Assembly (NCBI GenBank): GCA_964518135.1
Contig: CAZFEY010000005.1
Location: forward strand, 1-33,244
Length of the DNA stretch: 33,244 nucleotides
Direction: 5' to 3'
DNA from: 2-12-FULL-40-12 sp964518135
GTDB taxonomy: Bacteria > Patescibacteriota > Minisyncoccia > Minisyncoccales > 2-12-FULL-40-12
Positions 24,204 through 32,129 of the stretch are shown one piece after another. The translations under genes and the position numbers were made by a program. The notes under the pieces were generated by a model. The model searched no databases. It was not told the DNA's origin and was given only the letters and a program-made list of their open reading frames with translations. Each line of letters begins with the position of its first letter. Within the stretch, counting starts at the first letter, position 1.

Positions 24204-25118
24204 ATGTTGGTATCTGTGATTATTCCTTGTAGGAATGAAGAAAAATTTATTGGGAAATGCATAGAATCAGTTGTTAATCAAACTTATCCAAAGGACAAAA
24301 TAGAGGTTTTGGCGATTGATGGTATGTCCGAAGATAAAACCAGAGAGATTATCAAGAGGTATTCAATAGCGAAGCTTTTAGATAATCGAAAGAAGATTTT
24401 TGCCGCTGCCTGCAATATTGGTATTAAAAATGCAAAAGGGGATTTATTAATGATTATCGGGGCCCACGCAGTTTATCCAGACAATTACATAGAAAAATGC
24501 GTTTCGGATTCTATAAAACTTAACGCTGATAATGTTGGCGGAGACGTAAAGCCGGTAGTAAGAATAAATAACATTATCAACAATGCAATTGTGTTGTCTT
24601 TTGGCGGTTGGTTTGGCAAATACGATACTGAGGAAAAAGAAAAGAAGCCATTAGGGACAGATACTGTTTTCGGCGGTTGTTACAAAAAAGACGTTTTTGA
24701 GAGAATAGGTTTATTTAACGAAAACTTGAAGCGCACATCTGATTTGGAGCTTAACCTTCGCCTCAAAAGAAGTGGTGGCAAAATTATTCTTATACCGAAT
24801 CTAATTGTTTATTATTACCCAAGCAGTAATCTGAAAGATTTTTTCCTGCATAACATAGAAGATGGAATTTGGAACATTCTACCTTTGAAATTTACATACA
24901 AACCCCTGCGTTTTCGCCATTACCTGCCATTAATTTTTATCTTAACCATTCCTTTTAATATCTGGATTTATCTTCCGATCGCCTTTTATTTTTCGGCGAA
25001 AATAGCCGTATTTAAAAAAAATATCATATACTTTTTTATTATGCCGTTAGTTTTTCTAGCTAAGCACATTGGTCATGGCATAGGTTCTTTGTGGGGCGTG
25101 ATAAAATTAATAGCATGA
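24204..25118 (+). CDS. Glycosyltransferase family 2 with C-terminal membrane segments
   Basis: The 304-residue protein has the GT-A start LVSVIIPCRNEEKFIGKCIE, then VEVLAIDGMSEDKTREIIKR-type sequence. IGAHAVYPDNY stands in the DxD region, where the usual Asp-x-Asp is not clear, and GGCYKKDVFERIGLFNENLK and RTSDLELNLRLKRSG carry the ED-like acceptor motif. Residues about 240-300 are hydrophobic (LPLIFILTIPFNIWIYLPIA, IIYFFIMPLVFLA) and anchor it in the membrane, where lipid-linked acceptors are found. This layout resembles succinoglycan-type and ExoA-like transferases. Its stop overlaps the ATG of the next gene (ATGA). Confidence 0.82.
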   Translation: MLVSVIIPCRNEEKFIGKCIESVVNQTYPKDKIEVLAIDGMSEDKTREIIKRYSIAKLLDNRKKIFAAACNIGIKNAKGDLLMIIGAHAVYPDNYIEKCVSDSIKLNADNVGGDVKPVVRINNIINNAIVLSFGGWFGKYDTEEKEKKPLGTDTVFGGCYKKDVFERIGLFNENLKRTSDLELNLRLKRSGGKIILIPNLIVYYYPSSNLKDFFLHNIEDGIWNILPLKFTYKPLRFRHYLPLIFILTIPFNIWIYLPIAFYFSAKIAVFKKNIIYFFIMPLVFLAKHIGHGIGSLWGVIKLIA

Positions 25119-26326
25119 CTTCTGAAAATATTTGGATATTTAATCATTACGCCACAAAACCGGATGAACCAGCTACTCGGGCTTTTGATTTTGCCAGGGA
25201 ATTGATACTAAGAAATCACAAAGTAACGATTTTTGCATCAGCTTTTTCTCATTACAAATTAACAACAAAATATCTCAATCCAAACGAAAATCAGAAAACG
25301 GAAATGGTTGATGGAGTGAAATTCGTCTGGGTAAGATCTTTTTCCCATAAGAGAAATAATTGGAAACGATTAATGAATATGTTGAGTTTTTCCTGGAGGG
25401 CGTATTGGATCGGGAAAAATGTGAAAGAAAAACCAAGCATAGTTTTGGGTAGTTCCGTGCATCCTTTTGCCGTGATAACTGCATATTTGATTGCTAAAAA
25501 TAAAAAAAGCCGTTTCTTTTTTGAGGTAAGAGATCTTTGGCCGCAAACTCTTATTGACATGCATTTTTTAGGTAAAAACAACCCCTTAGCTGTAATTTTA
25601 AGAATGATTGAGAGGTTTCTTTATCAAAGAGCTGAAAAAATTATAACCCTACTACCTTATGCCGGAAATTATATTACGACACTAGGGATTAATCGGGAAA
25701 AAATAGTTTGGATTCCAAATGGCATTAATATGAAAAGATATGAAAATATTAAACCTTATGATGGTGGCAATCCAGCAAATTTCGTTTTTATGTATACCGG
25801 TATTCATGCTAAATACGCCAATCTGGATTCTGTTTTGTTTGCAGCAAAGATTATTCAAGATCAGAATAGAAACAATATAAAATTTATCTTTGTTGGCGAT
25901 GGTTCCGAGAAGAAGAATCTTATTCAGATAGCAAAGGATATGTCTTTGGCTAATGTTGAATTCAAAGATATGGTTCCAAAAGACCAAGTTTTTAAAATGA
26001 TTGAGCAGGCAGATGCTTTGATTTCTATAATTATGGATCTTCCTGTTCTAAAATACGGGATAAGCTCTAATAAACTGAACGATTATTTGGCTTCTGGTAG
26101 GCCCATAGTTTGCGCTATAAAATCTGGCAATAATCCTGTTTCAGATTCGGGAGCGGGTATTGTCATTGAGCCGGGTAGTTCCGAGATTTTGGCAAAAGCA
26201 TTTTTAGAAATGGTAAGTTTTACGCCAGAAAAAAGAATTGAAATGGGGCAAAAGGGCATTGATTACATAAAGAAGAATTATGATATAAAAGTATTAGCCG
26301 ATAAAATGGAAGAATTATTCATCTAA
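25115..26326 (+). CDS. Glycosyltransferase family 4, WbuB-like
   Basis: The protein has 403 residues from the ATG at 25115, which shares the ATGA overlap with the preceding stop; a GTG at 25091 is possible but less likely. The start NIWIFNHYATKPDEPATRAF and the stretch FFEVRDLWPQTLIDMHFLGK are typical of WbuB-like enzymes, which often add N-acetyl-fucosamine or a related sugar second in the repeat unit. The C-terminal domain has WIPNGINMKRYE, KFIFVGDGSEKKNLIQIAK and SSNKLNDYLASGRPIVCAIK. It closes the run of tightly packed genes; a 191-bp gap follows. The donor is inferred only by analogy. Confidence 0.82.
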   Translation: MTSENIWIFNHYATKPDEPATRAFDFARELILRNHKVTIFASAFSHYKLTTKYLNPNENQKTEMVDGVKFVWVRSFSHKRNNWKRLMNMLSFSWRAYWIGKNVKEKPSIVLGSSVHPFAVITAYLIAKNKKSRFFFEVRDLWPQTLIDMHFLGKNNPLAVILRMIERFLYQRAEKIITLLPYAGNYITTLGINREKIVWIPNGINMKRYENIKPYDGGNPANFVFMYTGIHAKYANLDSVLFAAKIIQDQNRNNIKFIFVGDGSEKKNLIQIAKDMSLANVEFKDMVPKDQVFKMIEQADALISIIMDLPVLKYGISSNKLNDYLASGRPIVCAIKSGNNPVSDSGAGIVIEPGSSEILAKAFLEMVSFTPEKRIEMGQKGIDYIKKNYDIKVLADKMEELFI

Positions 26327-26420
26327 CCCGGGTTTTTAGGAACAAGATTATTTGTTTTGATAACACGTAGTCGGCTGAATCTGCTCTTATGTATTTTCTA
26401 CCCAACCGCTACTATTCCTC

Positions 26421-26469
26421 GTCGCATAACTGATAATATAAGCATAAATTTGATTATATTAGTTGCGAC
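26421..26469. repeat. Imperfect inverted repeat in the 26327-26517 gap
   Basis: GTCGCATAACTGATAATATAA (shortened here to its two parts GTCGCA and AACTGATAATATAA) and TTATATTAGTTGCGAC pair with small bulges around a 12-nt loop. It is the only structure I see in this 191-bp intergenic stretch, which has no open gene and no convincing terminator tail. A CCCGGG follows the preceding stop codon. It may stabilise or end the upstream transcript. Confidence 0.4.
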
Positions 26470-26517
26470 TGCGGAGTGTCATCTTCAACAAATCATCTCG
26501 TTTAAGAATATTCGTAA

Positions 26518-27297
26518 ATGAATCAGAGAAAACAAGAGGAAATACAATTTCATAATTTTGTTAGAGGACAGGATAAAGCTGCTGATGCTAAAACTTACGC
26601 TTACTATCATTCCAATAGGAAGTTTTACGAAGTGGCAAGGAGAAGCTACAGATTCCAAGAGAATTGGTTGAAACAGAGGTGTAATGGTAAAAAGGCCTTA
26701 GTTTTGGGTTGTGGCGAGGGAGCAGAGTCATTTTTCTTAGCCAAGAACGGAGCTAATGTCATCGGTATTGATATAGCTGATGGCGCAGTAAAAACAGCCA
26801 ACGAGAGCGCTATTAAAAATGGCCTGCAAGATAAGGCCCAATTTCTAGTCATGGACGCTGAAAATCTTCAATTCCCTGACAACACTTTTGATATTATAAC
26901 GGCTTCTGGGATGATTCATCATATTGATTTTGCCAAGGCCTTAAAGGAAATTATCAGGGTGATTAAAAAAAATGGTTTAATGATCTGCATCGAACCCTTA
27001 AAATACAATCCCGTTTTTCAGTTTTACAGAAAATCGACTCCGCATTTAAGGACGGGCTGGGAAGCAGAGCATATTCTGGGAGCTAGGGAAGTATACCTTC
27101 CAAAAAAATATTTTAAAAAAGTTAAACCATATTTTTTTCATTTTTTTGTGTTTTTGGTTGTTCCTTTCAGAAAAACTTTCTTGTTCGGGCCAATTTTATC
27201 GTTTTTAGAGATTTTGGATATGATTTTTTTGAAGATCCCTTTACTTCAATGGTTTGCCTGGCAGGTTGTCTTTATCATTTCCGAGCCCCGAAAATGA
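26518..27297 (+). CDS. Class I SAM-dependent methyltransferase (Methyltransf_11 type)
   Basis: The 259-residue protein has motif I ALVLGCGEGAESFFLAKNGA, then NVIGIDIADGAVKTANESA, FLVMDAENLQFPDNTFDIIT (acidic motif and motif IV) and ASGMIHHIDFAKALKEIIRV. A hydrophobic C-terminal stretch (FHFFVFLVVPFRKTFLFGPI) suggests contact with the membrane, in keeping with a lipid-linked sugar or lipid substrate. The gene stands alone between two intergenic gaps, each with an inverted repeat, so it may be transcribed separately. UbiE-like quinone methylation is the alternative, but the polysaccharide setting favours sugar or lipid-carrier modification. Confidence 0.75.
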   Translation: MNQRKQEEIQFHNFVRGQDKAADAKTYAYYHSNRKFYEVARRSYRFQENWLKQRCNGKKALVLGCGEGAESFFLAKNGANVIGIDIADGAVKTANESAIKNGLQDKAQFLVMDAENLQFPDNTFDIITASGMIHHIDFAKALKEIIRVIKKNGLMICIEPLKYNPVFQFYRKSTPHLRTGWEAEHILGAREVYLPKKYFKKVKPYFFHFFVFLVVPFRKTFLFGPILSFLEILDMIFLKIPLLQWFAWQVVFIISEPRK

Positions 27298-27310
27298 TAT
27301 TTCTCAATGG

Positions 27311-27384
27311 TTGACCCGGTAGTAGATTTTTGACATTCTTCGAATAATTTCGCGGAGCGAGTCAAAAATTCACTACTGGGTTGA
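27311..27384 (+). repeat. 74-bp palindromic element, copy 1, with outward -35 box
   Basis: The left arm TTGACCCGGTAGTAGATTTT (27311-27330) and right arm AAAATTCACTACTGGGTTGA (27365-27384) form an imperfect stem extended inward by TGAC/GTCA, around a 26-bp centre with TCGC-GGA-GCGA. The copy at 33029-33112 has the same arms on the other strand (one arm identical, one 19 of 20), but a different centre. On this strand most mismatches between the arms become G-U pairs, so the structure is better as RNA. The right end supplies the TTGAAA used as -35 of the next gene. Confidence 0.8.
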
Positions 27385-27409
27385 AAAAACGCTTACAAAA
27401 CGATAAATT
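27381..27409 (+). promoter_or_regulatory. Candidate promoter of the initiating transferase
   Basis: TTGAAA (27381-27386), a 17-bp spacer and TAAATT (27404-27409). The -35 box is formed by the end of the palindromic element. The start would fall near 27416, 3 nt before the ATG, again nearly leaderless. The -10 box is only a fair match. Confidence 0.5.
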
Positions 27410-27418
27410 GTAGATAGA

Positions 27419-28033
27419 ATGGCAAAACGATTATTCGACCTAATCTCCTCTTTATTTGTATTGGTGTTGATTTCGCCAATCTTTTTGATTATTACTGCGT
27501 TGGTGAAGCTAAGTTCACTAGGCCCTGTTTTTTATGCTCCAATGATTTTTGGCAAAGACAAAAGAAGATTTCGGGTTTTAAAATTTAGGACGATGATAAA
27601 AGACGCTGATAAATTAGGTGGACCTTCAACCGCTTTTGAAGATAGACGCTTAACTAAAATAGGGAAGTTTTTAAGAAGGTACAAGCTCGACGAGTTACCC
27701 CAACTGATCAATGTTATCAAGGGTGATATGAGCGTTGTTGGCCCAAGACCTCAAGTGGATGAATATACCAGTAAATACACTGGCGAGGAGGAGTTAATTT
27801 TAAGCGTAAAGCCTGGGATGACTGATTGGGCAACAATAGAACTCATCACTTTAGACAAGATCCTTGGCAATGAAGATGTTGACGCAAGGTATAGAACAGA
27901 AATAGAACCTAAAAAGAATGCCTTAAGGATAAAATATGCCAAAGAACATAATTTTTGGATTGATATGAAAATATTATTTTTAACTTTTGCCAAGCTTTTT
28001 AAGATAAAAAGATTATGGAATACAAACAATTAG
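27419..28033 (+). CDS. Initiating sugar-phosphate transferase (WcaJ/PglC-type polyprenyl-phosphate phosphoglycosyltransferase)
   Basis: The 204-residue protein is of the short, monotopic type. The N-terminal re-entrant helix region is FDLISSLFVLVLISPIFLII, followed by LGPVFYAPMIFGKD, the motif FRVLKFRTM and the catalytic stretch LDELPQLINVIKGDMSVVGP followed by RPQ. It transfers a sugar-1-phosphate from a UDP sugar to undecaprenyl phosphate and so starts the repeat unit. The length fits PglC-like enzymes without the extra membrane domain of WbaP. Its gene is last of the recognisable assembly enzymes and seems to have its own promoter. It overlaps the aldo/keto reductase gene by 19 bp. Confidence 0.87.
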   Translation: MAKRLFDLISSLFVLVLISPIFLIITALVKLSSLGPVFYAPMIFGKDKRRFRVLKFRTMIKDADKLGGPSTAFEDRRLTKIGKFLRRYKLDELPQLINVIKGDMSVVGPRPQVDEYTSKYTGEEELILSVKPGMTDWATIELITLDKILGNEDVDARYRTEIEPKKNALRIKYAKEHNFWIDMKILFLTFAKLFKIKRLWNTNN

Positions 28034-28959
28034 GACAGACAGATTTTAATGTTTCGAGAATTGGTTTTGGAGGAGCGGCAATCTCCGGATTTAACTATGG
28101 CAAAACAGACGATCAGGAATCTATAAAGGCTATCAAAAAAGCATTAGATCTGGGCGTAAATTTTTTTGATACAGCCGATATCTATGGTTTTGGTCATTCA
28201 GAAAAATTATTAGCCGATGGGTTGGGGGAGCGCAGAAAAGATGTTATTATCGCTACGAAAGTAGGGCTAAGATGGGATATTAAGAATGAAAGTAGTTTCG
28301 CCGATTTAAATCGAGACTATGTTTATAAGGCGCTGAACCAAAGCTTGGAAAACCTTAAATTAGATACCATTCCTTTGTATCAGATTCACCGCCACGACCC
28401 AGATACTCTAATAAGAGACACCATGGAAACATTCGATATATTAAAAAAGCATGGCAAAATCAAGTACCTTGGCGCTTCTAATTTATCAAGAGAATTTATT
28501 GAGGAGTACAGCAATTATGGAAGAATAGAATCTTTCCAGGCATCCTATAATATTCTGGATCAACAGGCGGAAAAAGATATTTTTCCTGTGTGTAAAAAAT
28601 TAGAAATTGGTTTAATAGTTTTTAGTCCTTTGGCCCAAGGGTTATTGAGTGGAAAATATAGCCATGGCGTGAAATTTGAACAACAAGACAGAAGAAATGA
28701 AAGTAAGTATTTTAAACCTAGGGTTTTTGATAGACTTCCGGAATTATTCAAGGCAATGTCAGATATAGGGCAAAAATACGGAAAAACAATGGTTCAGGTC
28801 GCTCTAAGATGGATTTTAGACCATCCACAAGTTGCAATGACCATTGTTGGTATTAAAACAGAACAACAAATCGAGGAAACGGCAGGGGCTACAGATTGGA
28901 AGATGTCTAAGGAAGAAAGAGAAAAGTTGTCGGCACTAGGGAATTATGTTATGTCTTAA
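28015..28959 (+). CDS. Aldo/keto reductase
   Basis: The 314-residue protein starts MEYKQLGQTDFNVSRIGFGG. The catalytic tetrad is visible: Asp and Tyr in FFDTADIYGFGHSE, Lys in IIATKVGLRW and His in YQIHRHDPDT. The NADP-binding end shows VFSPLAQGLLSGKY and TIVGIKTEQQIEETAGA. It probably reduces a keto sugar or an aldehyde. Within sugar loci such enzymes can act on 3- or 4-keto deoxysugars. The pairing with a split transketolase suggests a common substrate, but no named pathway is certain. Confidence 0.82.
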   Translation: MEYKQLGQTDFNVSRIGFGGAAISGFNYGKTDDQESIKAIKKALDLGVNFFDTADIYGFGHSEKLLADGLGERRKDVIIATKVGLRWDIKNESSFADLNRDYVYKALNQSLENLKLDTIPLYQIHRHDPDTLIRDTMETFDILKKHGKIKYLGASNLSREFIEEYSNYGRIESFQASYNILDQQAEKDIFPVCKKLEIGLIVFSPLAQGLLSGKYSHGVKFEQQDRRNESKYFKPRVFDRLPELFKAMSDIGQKYGKTMVQVALRWILDHPQVAMTIVGIKTEQQIEETAGATDWKMSKEEREKLSALGNYVMS

Positions 28960-28972
28960 GCATTAAACATTT

Positions 28973-29764
28973 ATGGACAATATCGCGAATTATAAAAAAA
29001 TATCTACCGAAGCGAGAAAAAAATCGTTGGAGGTAATATACAAAGCTCAAACATCTCATATTGGCAGTAATTTTAGCTGTATTGATTTGTTGGCTGTCAT
29101 TTTTGAAAAGATAAATCTAGATAAAGATAAAATAATCTTAAGTAAAGGTTGGGCAGCAGCTTCTCTTTATTATTTTTTGTGGAAGAAAGGCAGAATCACC
29201 GAAGATGAGTTGAATAGCTACTGCCAACCCGGAAGCAAATTTATCGGATTAGCAGAACCCGTTATTCCTGAAATTCCTGCGGCTGGCGGGTCAATGGGTT
29301 TTGGTTTACCTTTTGGGGTTGGATTTGCTTTGGCAAAAAAATTCAACAAAGAAGAAGAAAAAATATATGTTTTAATGTCTGATGGTGAAATGCAATGCGG
29401 AACTACCTGGGAGTCGGCCTTGATAGGAGCCCATCATAATCTAGACAATCTAATTGTAATTGTGGACGCGAATGATCTTCAGGCGATGGGACGGGTTGAA
29501 GACATATTGAATATAGAACCGTTAAAAGACAAGTGGAATTCATTTGGTTGGGAGGTTGAAAGAATTGACGGGCATAATTTTGAAGAAATAGAAAAATCAT
29601 TGAATAGCTTACCATTACGAGAAGGGAAACCAACAATAATAATTGCAAAAACAATTAAAGGAAAAGGAGTAAGTTTTATGGAAGGGGATAATTTGTATCA
29701 TTACAAAGGTTTGTCCGAAGAAGAATATCAGAAAGCCTTAAAAGAATTAGAATCAAATGGCTGA
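28973..29764 (+). CDS. Transketolase-like N-terminal subunit (ThDP-binding)
   Basis: The 263-residue protein is the pyrophosphate-binding half of a split transketolase. Marks are SHIGSNFSCIDLLAVIFEKI, IILSKGWAAASLYYFLWKKG, PAAGGSMGFGLPFGVGFALA and the ThDP/Mg motif MSDGEMQCGTTWESALIGAH ending in IVDANDLQ. The usual G-D-G start of that motif is S-D-G here. The C-terminal part (TIIIAKTIKGKGVSFMEG) is standard. It pairs with the next gene, which overlaps by 8 bp. In carbohydrate loci such split enzymes transfer two-carbon units to make unusual or branched sugars, or they supply pentose phosphate; which applies here is open. Confidence 0.85.
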   Translation: MDNIANYKKISTEARKKSLEVIYKAQTSHIGSNFSCIDLLAVIFEKINLDKDKIILSKGWAAASLYYFLWKKGRITEDELNSYCQPGSKFIGLAEPVIPEIPAAGGSMGFGLPFGVGFALAKKFNKEEEKIYVLMSDGEMQCGTTWESALIGAHHNLDNLIVIVDANDLQAMGRVEDILNIEPLKDKWNSFGWEVERIDGHNFEEIEKSLNSLPLREGKPTIIIAKTIKGKGVSFMEGDNLYHYKGLSEEEYQKALKELESNG

Positions 29765-30257
29765 AATAATCAAACAACAAGACACAAGAAGAGTTTTTAT
29801 CGAAACATTAAACGAGCTCGCAGAAAAAGATCCTAAGATCATTGTTATTATTTGCGATGTTGGTTTTAACTATCTAGATGATCCGAAAAATAAATTTAAA
29901 GTTATTAATCTTGGAGTAACGGAAATGAGTTCGATGATTATTGCTGCGGCCTTAGCTTTGGCAGGATTTAAGCCCTACATTTATAGTATGATAAACTTTG
30001 TAACTCTTAGGCCTTTTGAGGCAGTTCGAAATGCCGTTTGTTTGCACAAAGCCAATGTAAAAATTATTGGAGTTAAAGGCAGTGAAAAATATAAGTTCCT
30101 TGGATTCTCTCATAATCTTATTACTGACGAGGAAGAAATAAATACTTTAAAACACTTACCCGATTTTAATACCTATATTGCTGAAAGCTCAGAGGAAGTA
30201 AGAAGGGTTGTTTTGGAATCATACAATAGCGAGAACCCGGCATATATTAGGCTATAA
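29757..30257 (+). CDS. Transketolase-like pyrimidine-binding subunit, lacking the C-terminal domain
   Basis: The 166-residue protein corresponds to the pyrimidine-binding domain: TRRVFIETLNELAEKDPKII, the stretch VINLGVTEMSSMIIAAALAL with the Glu that activates ThDP, and YIYSMINFVTLRPFEAVRNA. Split C-terminal transketolase subunits are normally about 300 residues, with a further Rossmann-like domain. Here the gene ends cleanly at TAA after ENPAYIRL, and only 33 bp lie before a terminator, so no shifted continuation is possible there. ThDP binding needs only the two domains present, so the pair may still be active. How the enzyme manages without the third domain is open. Confidence 0.8.
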   Translation: MAEIIKQQDTRRVFIETLNELAEKDPKIIVIICDVGFNYLDDPKNKFKVINLGVTEMSSMIIAAALALAGFKPYIYSMINFVTLRPFEAVRNAVCLHKANVKIIGVKGSEKYKFLGFSHNLITDEEEINTLKHLPDFNTYIAESSEEVRRVVLESYNSENPAYIRL

Positions 30258-30290
30258 GTTTATTTAAGATAAATATTGTTCTATATAGAA

Positions 30291-30313
30291 AAACCCTTCG
30301 AAAGAAGGGCTTT
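30291..30313. terminator. Bidirectional terminator between convergent blocks
   Basis: AAACCCTTC-GAAA-GAAGGGCTTT has a 6-bp GC-rich stem closed by a GAAA tetraloop, flanked by A-runs on the left and TTTAAA on the right. It lies 34 bp after the transketolase stop and 22 bp after the dehydrogenase stop on the other strand, so it can serve both transcripts. Confidence 0.8.
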
Positions 30314-30334
30314 AAATTGTCGGTTCAGAAAAGA

Positions 30335-31045
30335 TTACTGACTTTTGAATGGAGGTTTTAAGCTCCATCCTCGGTCAGCGATGATCGTTGATCCATTGAG
30401 CATCATTGAGTGATGGCTCAACAAGAAAGCGATCATATTCGCAACCTCTTGAGTCGTTGTTACCTTGTTATCCGGGATTGCCGAAGCGATCCTTACAAGG
30501 TCTTTGTCGCGGTTTTTCCACGAAGGAGTACCGCAAATAGTGCCGAGACATAGTGTTGTGGCGTATATTCCATCTTTACCATGTCCGGTTGCGATATCAG
30601 GCGCAATTCTATTGAGCGCGCCCTTTGCGATATCGTAGGCAAATTCATTAAGGCCGAGTATGGAGTTTACCGAAGATACCACAACAATATTGCCACCACC
30701 AGTCTTTTTCATCCATCTTACTGCTTCCTGGATTGGGAAGACGGCGGCGAGAAGGGTATTGTTTAACACAGACCTTATCTCGAGCAGAGAAGAGTCAAGA
30801 AGACCACTTTCTCCACCTCCTCCGTAAACGAGAGAGCAGTAGCCAGAGAGTTGTTTGTGATGTTTTTTTAGGTCTTGGAAGAATCTCTGGGTTTCGTTCG
30901 GGCTGCAAAGATCTATGTCGCCATTGGCCACATCGGCAACGATTACTTCTGCGCCTTCGGTTAGAAGGGTTTCACATACGATCCTGCCTATACCTCCAGC
31001 ACCGCCACCAACAACGATCAGCTTGTTTTTAAGCCCAAGATCCAT
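30335..31045 (-). CDS. Short-chain dehydrogenase/reductase
   Basis: The 236-residue SDR has the NAD(P)-binding turn VVGGGAGGIGR (about residues 11-21), an acidic residue after the second strand (VIVADVANG) that favours NAD, the catalytic Ser in VVVSSVNS and the YxxxK pair in YDIAKGAL. The usual NNAG motif is changed to VYGGGGESG. The gene follows the PP2C-like gene at 31064 by 18 bp, behind a strong ribosome binding site, so the two form an operon. Base composition is clearly richer in G+C than in the sugar locus. The substrate is unknown; the partnership with a phosphatase-like protein suggests something other than sugar synthesis. Confidence 0.82.
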   Translation of the reverse strand: MDLGLKNKLIVVGGGAGGIGRIVCETLLTEGAEVIVADVANGDIDLCSPNETQRFFQDLKKHHKQLSGYCSLVYGGGGESGLLDSSLLEIRSVLNNTLLAAVFPIQEAVRWMKKTGGGNIVVVSSVNSILGLNEFAYDIAKGALNRIAPDIATGHGKDGIYATTLCLGTICGTPSWKNRDKDLVRIASAIPDNKVTTTQEVANMIAFLLSHHSMMLNGSTIIADRGWSLKPPFKSQ

Positions 31046-31053
31046 TTTATAGG

Positions 31054-31061
31054 CCTCCTTT
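31054..31061 (-). promoter_or_regulatory. Strong ribosome binding site AAAGGAGG before the dehydrogenase
   Basis: AAAGGAGG stands 8 nt before the ATG at 31045 on the minus strand. It is a near-perfect anti-Shine-Dalgarno match and fixes the start codon. Confidence 0.85.
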
Positions 31062-31063
31062 CT

Positions 31064-31960
31064 TCAAAATTCGATAGCGATTGCAGTCGCCTCGGCATTA
31101 TCTATGTAGTTAACGCCTTTGACTTGTTCCTCTATGCCACGAGCCCAGAGAAGCATTTTAGCAAGGCCGCCTCGTCGATAAATGTCGAGAACGATTTGTG
31201 CTACTTTTTCGTCGGTTTTGTCCTTCATCAGATTCCACGGAACCATTCCGTCGGAGAAAAGAAGAATAGTTTTGACCGATTTGAGTGGCATTGTGGTATA
31301 GAACCACATTTTCTCGAGTTCGGGTTGGCCGTTGAGTAGCCCATATCCTTGAGGATTTTCTGGATTGTTCACGTCCATTTCTCGAGCTTCTTCTAGAATC
31401 GGGCAGAACCGATTCCACATAGCGCCTCTTATCGTTCGATGTTCATCAGGCGTTGCCTTTTCAAGGTCAACACCAAAGCACTCTGCGGCCTCGCGCCGTT
31501 GTATGTCGAGGATAAGATCATTCATCTTTACGTCGTGAGCTCGTACTTGGTTCGTTGTGACTTGGATGTTTCCATCAGTGGTTTCCCATAAGGCGAAACA
31601 ATCACCGGCCTGAAGGATCTCAACCGTTTCTTGGTTGATTTTTGTAATGACAAAAGTTGCGCCAGGAAGCTTGCCTGGAGACGGGACGAAATCGGCATTG
31701 TCCAAGCACCTTTTAATGTACTTGTTGAGTTTTTTGGCGAGAAGAGGAAGATCGTCGGTTTTATTCCATCCGATCCAATTTTCAGTCAGCCTGCTGACCA
31801 GTTCTCCTCCAGATAGTTCGCCGATTAATCGCTGGGGTTTTTGAGGGCCATAAGGTTCGCTAACCCCATCTAAAACAAAAAAGATGAGGTCTGAAATTAT
31901 GCCATACCCATCTTCTCGGTGAAAAGATGATCCTTGATGATAAATCGTGCTAACTTTCAT
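31064..31960 (-). CDS. PP2C-like protein phosphatase, paralogue A
   Basis: The 298-residue protein keeps the order of PP2C metal-binding motifs: REDGYGI near residue 16, FFVLDGVSEPYG near 28 (for DGxGG), ATFVITKI and EILQAGDCFALW in the middle (GDS-like), LLFSDGMVPW near 235 and the last Asp in IDNAEATAIAIEF at the C-terminus. All acidic metal ligands appear present, so it may be an active Mn/Mg-dependent Ser/Thr phosphatase. The stretch DVNNPENPQGYGLLNG is shared with paralogue B and is not a general PP2C motif. A consensus promoter and AAAGGAGGT site precede the gene. The target is unknown; no kinase gene is in the window. Confidence 0.78.
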   Translation of the reverse strand: MKVSTIYHQGSSFHREDGYGIISDLIFFVLDGVSEPYGPQKPQRLIGELSGGELVSRLTENWIGWNKTDDLPLLAKKLNKYIKRCLDNADFVPSPGKLPGATFVITKINQETVEILQAGDCFALWETTDGNIQVTTNQVRAHDVKMNDLILDIQRREAAECFGVDLEKATPDEHRTIRGAMWNRFCPILEEAREMDVNNPENPQGYGLLNGQPELEKMWFYTTMPLKSVKTILLFSDGMVPWNLMKDKTDEKVAQIVLDIYRRGGLAKMLLWARGIEEQVKGVNYIDNAEATAIAIEF

Positions 31961-31968
31961 GAGCTAGC

Positions 31969-31977
31969 ACCTCCTTT
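31969..31977 (-). promoter_or_regulatory. Strong ribosome binding site AAAGGAGGT of paralogue A
   Basis: AAAGGAGGT lies 8 nt upstream of the ATG at 31960 on the minus strand and supports that start. Confidence 0.85.
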
Positions 31978-32038
31978 CTGAAAAAGTGTGTTTATGTTAA
32001 GCTCTGAACCTTATTAAGATTTCAAAGAGCAATTGTTA

Positions 32039-32066
32039 ATTATATCAAATATGTTAATTTTGTCAA
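32039..32066 (-). promoter_or_regulatory. Consensus sigma-70 promoter of paralogue A and the dehydrogenase
   Basis: On the minus strand, perfect TTGACA and perfect TATAAT are separated by 16 bp. The leader of about 70 nt holds a weak hairpin (GCTCT...AGAGC, about 32001-32030) before the ribosome site. Confidence 0.85.
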
Positions 32067-32086
32067 TACCAGACAGAACAGATAAA

Positions 32087-32106
32087 AACCCCTCGAAAGA
32101 GGGGTT
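32087..32106 (-). terminator. Rho-independent terminator of paralogue B
   Basis: AACCCCTC-GAAA-GAGGGGTT on the plus strand; read on the minus strand it is an 8-bp stem with loop TTTC followed by TTTATC. It lies 23 bp after the stop of the gene at 32130 and just before the promoter of the next one, so the paralogues are separate transcription units. Confidence 0.85.
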
Positions 32107-32129
32107 AATCCAATCAAAATTACATACGC

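Noticed and set aside
26327..26517. A small RNA or tRNA gene in the longest gap of the sugar locus
   Set aside because: The inverted repeat at 26421-26469 does not fold as a cloverleaf, and no promoter-terminator pair frames it.
30581..31032. Plus-strand open frames within the dehydrogenase gene
   Set aside because: The minus-strand SDR motifs and strong ribosome site show the true frame; higher G+C simply leaves more open antisense frames.
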